Source of the DNA: Gammaproteobacteria bacterium
GTDB lineage: Bacteria > Pseudomonadota > Gammaproteobacteria > PS1 > Pseudothioglobaceae
DNA length: 41,848 nt
Direction: 5' to 3'
Assembly: GCA_030739975.1 (NCBI GenBank)
Contig: JASLYC010000072.1
Coordinates: 1-41,848 of the forward strand
A program made the translations under genes and the position numbers. A model generated the notes under the pieces. It did not search any database. It was not told where the DNA came from and was given only the letters and a program-made list of their open reading frames with translations. This document shows, piece after piece, positions 34,649 through 41,848 of the stretch (the first letter of the stretch is position 1; each line of letters begins with the position of its first letter).

Positions 34649-37600
34649 ATGAAAAATCAACTATTACACCTTCCAAAGGCTCAAGGCCTTTATAACCCAA
34701 AAAATGAGAAAGAGAATTGCGGTATTGGCTTTATTGCTAATATGAAGGCTAACTCTTCACACAAAATTACTACTGACGCTTTGGAAATGCTACTACGTAT
34801 GGATCATCGAGGTGGTTGCGGTTGTGAGTCAAATACAGGAGACGGTGCAGGAATACTGACTAACATACCGCAACAATTTTTTATTGATGAAGTATATTCA
34901 CTGTTTAATGTAGAAGTTCAATCTGGTGGCTATGGAATAGGTAACGTCTTCTTGCCTCAAGATAAAGAACAAAGATACCATTGTATGGCTCTAGTTAAAG
35001 ACGTCGTTGAACAAGAGGGGCAAGAATTTATAGGCTGGAGAGATGTTCCAATAGATGCTGAAAAGGCTGACATAGGCAAAACAGCAAGGGAATCTCAGCC
35101 TGTGATAAAACAGCTTGTAATTAAAAAGAATGACGAACTTGATAATGACGCATTTGAACGCGCACTGTACAAAATCAGAAAAATATCATCTAATTCTATA
35201 AGGACAGATAGTGCTCTGTCTCAAGCGCTGCTTTTTTATGTATGTAGTTTATCTTCAAAAATTATTATATATAAAGGTATGTTGATGGGCTCTCAAGTAA
35301 GTGACTTTTATTGTGACCTAGATAATCCAAAATTCTCTACATATCTAGCAATGGTTCATTCACGCTTTTCTACAAACACTTTCCCTTCTTGGGATAGAGC
35401 TCAGCCTTGCAGATATATGTCTCATAACGGAGAAATAAATACCCGTCAAGGAAATTACAATTGGATGCGTGCTCGCGAAGGTTTGCTTGAAAGCGACCTA
35501 TTTAAAGATGAACTTATGAAGACACTGCCAGTTATAGAATTTGACGGTTCAGATTCTGGTAGCTTTGATAATGTACTTGAATTCTTAATGATGAATGGTC
35601 GTTCTTTGCAAGAATCTATCATGATGATGATTCCAGAAGCTTGGCAGAACGATGACAACATGAGCACTGAAAAGAAGGCATTTTACGAATACTTTTCAAA
35701 TGTAATGGAGCCATGGGATGGGCCAGCATCTATTGCATTTACTGACGGTAATTATATAGGCGCTGTACTTGATAGGAATGGCCTTCGACCCTCTAGATAT
35801 TATATTACTCATGACGATCGTGTCATCATGGCGAGTGAAGTAGGTGTGGTTGATGTTGATACTGATAATGTAAAAACAAAAGGAAGGCTAAGGCCTGGAA
35901 AAATGTTTCTGGTCGACTTTGATAAAGGCGAACTTATAGATGATAATTCCATAAAGGAAGGTTTTGCATCAAAGAACCCTTACCAAGACTGGCTTTCTGA
36001 TCAACAAATACACTTGTCAGAACTAAACTGTGAGAAAAAACCTCATGGCTTCAACCCCAAAACCTTGGTCCATCGTTTGAAAGCTTTCGGATATAACACA
36101 GAAACCCTTCAGTTTATGTTATTACCAATCGTTAAAGAACTAAGAGACCCGGTAGGCTCTATGGGAAATGACTCTGCACTTGCCTGCCTGTCTAACCAAT
36201 CACGTATTATTTATGATTATTTTAAGCAGCTGTTTGCCCAAGTAACTAACCCAGCAATGGACTCAATACGAGAAGAAGTTGTAATGTCTCTACGATGCTC
36301 TATAGGGCCTGAAGGCAACCTCTTAAAAAATAAACCCGAAAATTCACACAGGCTTGTTGTAGAACATCCAATATTAACAAATGAAGAGGCTGCAGCGCTA
36401 AAAGACTGCAATTATCGTGGTTGGACCTCTAAAACAATTGACATAACTTACAACATAAATGACAATAAAAAAATCTCTGAATTGCTGAAGGATATTTGCT
36501 TAAAAGGGTCAGAGGCTATTAAAGAAGGTCATAGTTTAATTATTCTTTCTGACAGAAATGTTGATAAAGACAACGTTGCCATAAGTGCTCTATTGGCTTC
36601 CTCAGCACTTCATAGGCATTTAGTTGTTCAACACGAAAGAACCCAAGTTGGAATAATTGTAGAAACAGGCGAAGCTCGTGAAGTTCATCACTTCTGCTTG
36701 CTTACTGGTTATGGGGCAGATGCAATTAACCCATACCTAGCATTTGAAGCTCTTTGGCAAGCAAGAGATGAGGGCTTGCTTGGAGATAAGAATGATAATG
36801 AAATTGTCAAATCTTATCGAAAAGGCGTCGCCAAAGGCATGCTTAAAATTATGGCTAAAATGGGAATTGCAACACTTGAGTCGTACAAGGGTGCACAAAT
36901 ATTTGAGGCTGTTGGTCTTGCGCCTGAAGTTATGGACCAGTGCTTCTTTGAGACTTCTAGCCGCATTAATGGTGTTGGTTTTGAGTTGTTGCAATCTGAA
37001 AGTGAAGATCGCCATAGGTCTGCATTCAAAAACAATGAGCTTGAAAATTTTGGTCAATACCATTGGAGAAGTGGCGGTGAAAAACACATGTGGGAGCCTC
37101 AAACTATTTCTAATTTGCAGTTGGCTGCAAGAAATAATGACAAAGAAGCTTACTGGGCTTTCTCTAAGAGATCTAATGATGAAGGAACACGTAACTGTAC
37201 CCTACGTGGCTTAATGACATTCAAGAAAGGAAAGTCAATTAACATTGAAAAGGTTGAAGAAGCAAAGGAAATTGTTAAACGTTTTGCTACAGGGGCAATG
37301 AGTTTTGGTTCGATATCTGCCGAATCACATGAATCACTGGCTATAGCAATGAACAGATTGGGCGGGAAGTCAAATACTGGAGAAGGTGGTGAGGACTCCA
37401 AGCGCTGGAAACCAGAAAGCAATGGGGACTCTCGTAGGAGTGCTATTAAACAAGTCGCATCTGGAAGGTTTGGTGTCACCATTGAATACCTTAACGAGGC
37501 AGATGAAATCCAAATCAAGGTTTCACAAGGCGCCAAGCCAGGTGAAGGTGGAGAATTACCTGGATCCAAGGTAGATGAGGAAATAGCTAGAGTTAGGCAT

Positions 37601-39175
37601 TCAACCCCGGGGGTTGGCTTAATTAGTCCGCCACCACACCACGATATTTATTCAATAGAGGATTTAGCGCAGCTTATATTTGACTTAAAGAGATCAAATC
37701 CAGATGCTCGAATAAGTGTTAAATTGGTATCTGAAGTTGGTGTTGGAACTGTTGCTGCTGGAGTTACAAAAGCGAAATCTGACCACATAGTTATCGCTGG
37801 TCATGATGGAGGTACTGGCGCATCACCACTGACATCAATTAAACATGCTGGGCTTCCTTGGGAGTTAGGTGTTGCTGAAACTCACCAAACATTGGTAATG
37901 AACGATCTAAGGTCAAGAGTTGTTATTCAGACTGATGGTCAATTAAAAACTGGTAGAGATGTGGCAATTGCTATCCTTCTTGGTGCTGAAGAGTTTGGCT
38001 TTTCAACTGCCCCATTGATTGCTCTTGGATGCATTATGATGCGTAAGTGTCATTTAAATACATGTCCAGTAGGTATCGCCACTCAAGATAAAGAGCTACG
38101 CAAAAAATTCACCGGTAAGCCTGAAAATGTCATCAACTACCTGTTTATGGTGGCCGAAGAGTTAAGGTTAATAATGGCAGAACTAGGTTTTAAAACTGTA
38201 AACGAAATGATTGGTAGAGTCGATTTACTTGAAATGGACAAGGCTATTAATCATTGGAAGAAGTCTTCTATAAATTTAGAGGCACTATTAACTCCTGCAC
38301 AAAAACCCAACAAGGATACGTTGGTATACCAAAGCATTCTGCAGGACCATCAATTAGAATTACAAATAGACAATTTGATAATCGAAAAATATAAATCTGC
38401 ACTGATTGACAATAAACCAGTGGCAATTAATTTACCAATAAAAAATACAGATCGTACTGTTGGGGCTATGCTTTCCTCACATATTGTAAAAATTCGTGGC
38501 AACAATGAACTTGCTGACGACTCGTTACATGTTAATTTTGCAGGTTCAGCAGGTCAATCGTTTGGCGCTTTTTTAGCCAAAGGAGTTACACTTGAAGTTG
38601 AGGGAGATGCTAACGACTATGTAGCAAAAGGTCTTTCTGGAGGAAAGGTTATAATTTATCCACCAAAGAACTCTACCTTTGAAGCACAAAATGAAATAAT
38701 AGCTGGCAATGTTTGTGGTTATGGTGCTACTTCTGGAGAGCTATATTTGTCTGGTAGCGTTTCTGAAAGGTTCTGTGTACGCAACTCTGGCGCAACAAGC
38801 GTAGTTGAGGGTGTCGGAGATCATGGTTGTGAATATATGACAGGTGGAAGAGTGATCATTCTTGGGGAAGTTGGTCGTAACTTTGCTGCAGGCATGAGTG
38901 GCGGTGTTGCTTATGTATATAACCCCAATAATACTTTGCAATCGATGTGCAACTTAAGCATGGTCGATTTAGATCCAATGGATATCGAAGCAGAAAAAGA
39001 GCTTCATAAATTTGTTTCACATCACCTTGACTATACTGGCTCAAATATTGCTAAGAAAATTCTAGATGACTGGAATAAAGAAGTTATGCATTTTGTTAAG
39101 GTTATGCCAAAAGAAATTAAACTTGTACTAGCAAATATAGCCAAGCAAACAAAACAGGCAACTACGGTTAGTTAG
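34649..39175 (+). CDS. gltB: Glutamate synthase (NADPH) large subunit
   Basis: GltB turns glutamine and 2-oxoglutarate into two glutamates. The ATG at 34649 gives 1508 residues and puts the catalytic cysteine of the amidotransferase domain (KENCGIGF) at position 24, after a short propeptide as in known GltB. An upstream in-frame TTG at 34547 would add 34 residues without family support. Later landmarks are HNGEINTRQGN, the FMN region SGRFGVTIEYL, GGTGASPLTS, the [3Fe-4S] segment CHLNTCPVGIATQ and the C-terminal GXGXG-rich beta-helix (GGRVIILGEVGRN). The small subunit gltD is not adjacent. Its end overlaps convergent folA by 8 nt. Confidence 0.96.
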   Translation: MKNQLLHLPKAQGLYNPKNEKENCGIGFIANMKANSSHKITTDALEMLLRMDHRGGCGCESNTGDGAGILTNIPQQFFIDEVYSLFNVEVQSGGYGIGNVFLPQDKEQRYHCMALVKDVVEQEGQEFIGWRDVPIDAEKADIGKTARESQPVIKQLVIKKNDELDNDAFERALYKIRKISSNSIRTDSALSQALLFYVCSLSSKIIIYKGMLMGSQVSDFYCDLDNPKFSTYLAMVHSRFSTNTFPSWDRAQPCRYMSHNGEINTRQGNYNWMRAREGLLESDLFKDELMKTLPVIEFDGSDSGSFDNVLEFLMMNGRSLQESIMMMIPEAWQNDDNMSTEKKAFYEYFSNVMEPWDGPASIAFTDGNYIGAVLDRNGLRPSRYYITHDDRVIMASEVGVVDVDTDNVKTKGRLRPGKMFLVDFDKGELIDDNSIKEGFASKNPYQDWLSDQQIHLSELNCEKKPHGFNPKTLVHRLKAFGYNTETLQFMLLPIVKELRDPVGSMGNDSALACLSNQSRIIYDYFKQLFAQVTNPAMDSIREEVVMSLRCSIGPEGNLLKNKPENSHRLVVEHPILTNEEAAALKDCNYRGWTSKTIDITYNINDNKKISELLKDICLKGSEAIKEGHSLIILSDRNVDKDNVAISALLASSALHRHLVVQHERTQVGIIVETGEAREVHHFCLLTGYGADAINPYLAFEALWQARDEGLLGDKNDNEIVKSYRKGVAKGMLKIMAKMGIATLESYKGAQIFEAVGLAPEVMDQCFFETSSRINGVGFELLQSESEDRHRSAFKNNELENFGQYHWRSGGEKHMWEPQTISNLQLAARNNDKEAYWAFSKRSNDEGTRNCTLRGLMTFKKGKSINIEKVEEAKEIVKRFATGAMSFGSISAESHESLAIAMNRLGGKSNTGEGGEDSKRWKPESNGDSRRSAIKQVASGRFGVTIEYLNEADEIQIKVSQGAKPGEGGELPGSKVDEEIARVRHSTPGVGLISPPPHHDIYSIEDLAQLIFDLKRSNPDARISVKLVSEVGVGTVAAGVTKAKSDHIVIAGHDGGTGASPLTSIKHAGLPWELGVAETHQTLVMNDLRSRVVIQTDGQLKTGRDVAIAILLGAEEFGFSTAPLIALGCIMMRKCHLNTCPVGIATQDKELRKKFTGKPENVINYLFMVAEELRLIMAELGFKTVNEMIGRVDLLEMDKAINHWKKSSINLEALLTPAQKPNKDTLVYQSILQDHQLELQIDNLIIEKYKSALIDNKPVAINLPIKNTDRTVGAMLSSHIVKIRGNNELADDSLHVNFAGSAGQSFGAFLAKGVTLEVEGDANDYVAKGLSGGKVIIYPPKNSTFEAQNEIIAGNVCGYGATSGELYLSGSVSERFCVRNSGATSVVEGVGDHGCEYMTGGRVIILGEVGRNFAAGMSGGVAYVYNPNNTLQSMCNLSMVDLDPMDIEAEKELHKFVSHHLDYTGSNIAKKILDDWNKEVMHFVKVMPKEIKLVLANIAKQTKQATTVS

Positions 39176-39659
39176 CAACTCTTTGTAGCACTGTAAAGTG
39201 ATAACTATAAGGGTTTTTTTCGTCGTTCAAGTGTGATTCACGGCTAACCTCTATAAAGTCGCCTCGATTATATTTTGGGAAATATGAGTCACCATCGAAC
39301 TCCCCTTCTATCTCTGTAATATAAAGAGTATCTGCCATAGGCAACATTTGTTCGTAGAATGACGAGCCCCCCATAACCAATACCTCGGAATCATTTTTTG
39401 TTAACTCTAAAGCTTTACTGATACTATCTACAACCTCGCAACCTTCAGCAACAAAAGTAGTATTTCTACTAACTACAATGTTTCTACGGTTAGGCAAAGG
39501 CTTTCCAATTGATGAATAGGTTTTGCGCCCCATTAATACCGTTTTACCGGTAGTTATTTTCTTAAAATACTTTAAATCAGCTGGTAGATGCCATGGCAGG
39601 TTGTTCTCTTTGCCTATTAGGCAATTGTCATCCATTGCTACGATAATTGATAAACGCAC
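39168..39659 (-). CDS. folA: Dihydrofolate reductase
   Basis: This 163-residue type I DHFR shows IVAMDDNCLIGKENNLPWHLPADLK with the catalytic acid D28, then VLMGRKTYSSIG and VMGGSSFYEQ (NADPH site). It keeps the folate pool reduced as THF, on which the C1 pathway upstream depends. It converges on gltB with an 8-nt overlap of the coding ends. Confidence 0.96.
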   Translation of the reverse strand: MRLSIIVAMDDNCLIGKENNLPWHLPADLKYFKKITTGKTVLMGRKTYSSIGKPLPNRRNIVVSRNTTFVAEGCEVVDSISKALELTKNDSEVLVMGGSSFYEQMLPMADTLYITEIEGEFDGDSYFPKYNRGDFIEVSRESHLNDEKNPYSYHFTVLQRVAN

Positions 39660-39710
39660 TTGGTTTACTGTCTAGTAAAATAAGTTACATTTTACAAACA
39701 AAATGTTATT

Positions 39711-40328
39711 ATGATGAAGCTAATTCTCGCATCCTCTTCACCTTTCAGAAAGGAGATATTGTCAAAGTTAGGTGTTGATTTCACTACCAATAGTCCTGAA
39801 ATTGATGAGACAAGGTTGGCTGGTGAGACTCCTTACCAATTGGTTTATAGACTTAGCCAAGAAAAGGCTTATGAGGTAGCCAAAAGAGAGAGTGGTTTAA
39901 TAATTGCCTCTGACCAGGTAGCAACTCTAGAAACTGGAAGCAACCCAAATGACGAGATCTTATCTAAGCCACACACTCATAATAATGCCATAAAACAGTT
40001 ACAAAAGAGCTCAGGCAAAACTGTAAGTTTTTTTACTAGTTTGACTCTTTTAAACACAAATAGCAACAATATTAATACAATAGTCGAAACATATAAGGTT
40101 GTTTTTAAAGAATTGACTAGCCAACAAATTGAAAACTATTTGGTCAAAGAAAAACCATACAACTGTGCTGGTAGCTTTAAATCGGAAGCCTTAGGAGTTA
40201 GCTTATTTGAGCGACTTGAGGGCAATGACCCAAATACATTAATTGGTCTGCCGTTAATCCAGCTTGTAGAGATGCTAAAAGAAGAAGGCCTTGATGTGCT
40301 CTCTAATCGAACGTCTATAGATATATAA
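39711..40328 (+). CDS. yceF: Maf-like nucleotide pyrophosphatase, YceF type
   Basis: This 205-residue Maf-family protein is closer to YceF (7-methyl-GTP pyrophosphatase) than to YhdE. Shared features are LILASSSPFRKEILSKLG, the IASDQV motif, and YNCAGSFKSEALGVSLFERLEGNDPNTLIGLPL near the C-terminus. Two adjacent ATG codons are possible starts. The mfd gene begins 9 nt after its stop, so the two probably share a transcript. Confidence 0.93.
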   Translation: MMKLILASSSPFRKEILSKLGVDFTTNSPEIDETRLAGETPYQLVYRLSQEKAYEVAKRESGLIIASDQVATLETGSNPNDEILSKPHTHNNAIKQLQKSSGKTVSFFTSLTLLNTNSNNINTIVETYKVVFKELTSQQIENYLVKEKPYNCAGSFKSEALGVSLFERLEGNDPNTLIGLPLIQLVEMLKEEGLDVLSNRTSIDI

Positions 40329-40337
40329 AAATCCCTA

Positions 40338-41848
40338 GTGCGATACTTATTCACTAAAGAACATGAGTCAAATTTCAAGTCAAGAAGAGCATTTCACTGG
40401 TGCTCTTTGTATGGTAGCGCTCAATCATTAGCACTAATTGAATTAGCTAAAACAAAACAACAGGTAATACTAGTTATAGCTGATGACATTAAAGATTACA
40501 ACAAAATATACAATTCTCTTAATTTTTTTAATCAAGACTTAACAATACTGAGGTTTGATAATTGGGAGGTGTTGGCCTTTGACCACTTTTCGCCTCACCC
40601 TGATATCACCTCAAACAGACTATCAACCTTATATAAGCTACAAGACTTAAAGAGAGGAATTGTTATTACAACCTTGGAATCTTTATCACAAAGATTGTGC
40701 CCATTGGAGTACGTTAATAGCTATAGCTTTGAATTAAATTGCGGGGATGATTTAAACCTAGAATCGTTCACAAAGAACTTACATAAAATTGGCTATAACA
40801 GAGTGAACTCAGTAATGGAGCACGGCGAATATAGTGTTAAAGGGTCTTTGATAGACCTTTATCCGATGGGCTCTAGATTGCCTTATAGGGTTGACTTATT
40901 TGATCAAGAGATTGAATCAATTAGAACTTTTGATCCAACAACGCAACTATCGATTAACCTTATAAAGAATATACATTTACTTCCAGCTAGAGAATTTTCT
41001 ATAGAAAAAAGTAGCATTGAGACGTTTAAAGAAAATTATATTGATATATTCAATGATAGCGATGGATTTATATTTAATGAAGTCAGCCAATATCGATTCC
41101 CAGGCGGAATAGAATTCTATTTACCTTTATTCTTTAAAAATACTAATACATTATTTGACTACCTTCCTGATGACTCAATAATTGTATCTAATAGTGGATT
41201 TAGTTCGAAAATTAATAGGCTATATGAAGACATCAAAGAAAGGTACAACATTGCAAAAGGCAACTTAGATAGGCCCCCACTACCTGTTAATAATGTATAT
41301 ACAAACAAAGACAACCTATTTGGTGAGATAAAAAAAAGACAGCAATTAATTATTAGCACATCAAAACTCAGCTCTGGCAAAGATGGTATTAATTTTGATA
41401 GCAGGCTACTGCCACCAATGCTAATTGCTGCACAAGCAAAAAATCCACTTTCAAAATTACTAAAATTTTTCAAAAACTACACTGGAAAGGTCTTAATTGT
41501 TTGCGAGTCAAAAGGCAGGCAAAGCATTCTTACTGATCTGTTAAATACAAATGGAATTAACCCTTCAAGTGTAGAAAACTGGCAAGATTTTATTACTACC
41601 AATGAAGAGCTATGTATTACCAGCTCATACCTAGAGGAAGGGCTTTATAGTGAAAAAATTGCAATCATTACAGAGGATAGTCTGTTTGGGCAGGATGTCG
41701 TTCAACAACACAGAAGAAGAAGGGCTAAGCATAGAGATTTTGATGAAGCAATTAAAAGTCTAGTTGAAATAAAAATCAAAGACCCAATAGTTCACGAAAA
41801 TTATGGGGTGGGAAGATTCCTTGGACTAAAAACTCAGCTATTTGATGA
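40338..41848 (+). CDS. mfd: Transcription-repair coupling factor Mfd, N-terminal part (cut by window end)
   Basis: An open frame of 503 codons runs to the window end without a stop. It has the UvrB-homology region of Mfd (FDHFSPHPDITSNRLSTLYKL, then LESLSQRLCP), EHGEYSVKGSLIDLYPMGS and DLFDQEIESIRTFDP. Near the cut is DPIVHENYGVGRFLGL, the start of the RNA polymerase interaction domain. The helicase modules lie beyond the window. GTG at 40338 is the likely start (MRYLFTKEHESNFK), as the frame is closed by TAA at 40326. No ribosome site is evident. Mfd removes stalled RNA polymerase and recruits UvrA. Confidence 0.92.
   Translation, partial: MRYLFTKEHESNFKSRRAFHWCSLYGSAQSLALIELAKTKQQVILVIADDIKDYNKIYNSLNFFNQDLTILRFDNWEVLAFDHFSPHPDITSNRLSTLYKLQDLKRGIVITTLESLSQRLCPLEYVNSYSFELNCGDDLNLESFTKNLHKIGYNRVNSVMEHGEYSVKGSLIDLYPMGSRLPYRVDLFDQEIESIRTFDPTTQLSINLIKNIHLLPAREFSIEKSSIETFKENYIDIFNDSDGFIFNEVSQYRFPGGIEFYLPLFFKNTNTLFDYLPDDSIIVSNSGFSSKINRLYEDIKERYNIAKGNLDRPPLPVNNVYTNKDNLFGEIKKRQQLIISTSKLSSGKDGINFDSRLLPPMLIAAQAKNPLSKLLKFFKNYTGKVLIVCESKGRQSILTDLLNTNGINPSSVENWQDFITTNEELCITSSYLEEGLYSEKIAIITEDSLFGQDVVQQHRRRRAKHRDFDEAIKSLVEIKIKDPIVHENYGVGRFLGLKTQLFD

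Noticed and set aside
36744-37214. 156-codon plus-strand frame, with 37150-37569 minus
   Set aside because: Both lie wholly inside gltB in other frames, and gltB matches its family continuously there.

Overview
The window is AT-rich bacterial chromosome and is almost fully coding. The 16S 5' end, NarX/NarL-type sensing, MnmE, GshA, YceF, GltB and Mfd point to a marine gammaproteobacterium. The overall gene set resembles the SUP05/Candidatus Thioglobus clade; this placement is inferred from gene content and was not checked by alignment.

Layout. (a) 1-640: the 5' end of a 16S rRNA gene on the minus strand, with leader, boxA and a strong promoter. (b) 703-4669, minus: mnmE, a NarX-like kinase, a NarL-like regulator and a rhodanese, tightly packed. 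(c) 4792-7243, minus: an AvtA-type aminotransferase and an M20 amidohydrolase. (d) 7313-31167: an island for methylated-amine (probably glycine betaine) demethylation and C1 oxidation. (e) 31182-41848: housekeeping genes gshA, a Nudix/ThiE-like fusion, yaaA, gltB, folA, yceF and the 5' part of mfd.

The island is the main content. A non-pyrrolysine MttB-family methyltransferase, a corrinoid protein, a methyl-THF:corrinoid methyltransferase, a RACo-type reactivase, and MetF with a MetV-like partner would move one methyl group from a quaternary amine to THF and oxidise it to methylene-THF. A dimethylglycine-dehydrogenase-like flavoprotein and a four-subunit sarcosine oxidase (soxBDAG) would remove the next two methyl groups as methylene-THF. 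Formate-THF ligase running towards formate, plus an NAD-linked molybdenum formate dehydrogenase with its FdhD maturase, would turn the C1 units into ATP, NADH and CO2. Enzymes typical of anaerobes (corrinoid, MetVF, RACo) are thus coupled to an O2-consuming oxidase. The cluster also carries a Virulence_fact-family small protein, a DUF1638 protein and a GFA-family protein, none with a firm role here.

Regulation can be read from the DNA. A BetI-like TetR gene heads the sarcosine oxidase operon. The 16-bp pseudo-palindrome TTGACTAAACGGTCAA lies at the predicted start site of both the demethylase operon and the dehydrogenase gene, and related sites overlap the tetR promoter. The first two sites sit inside a 64-bp inverted duplication of a whole promoter-operator (63/64 identical) that brackets the small Virulence_fact gene.
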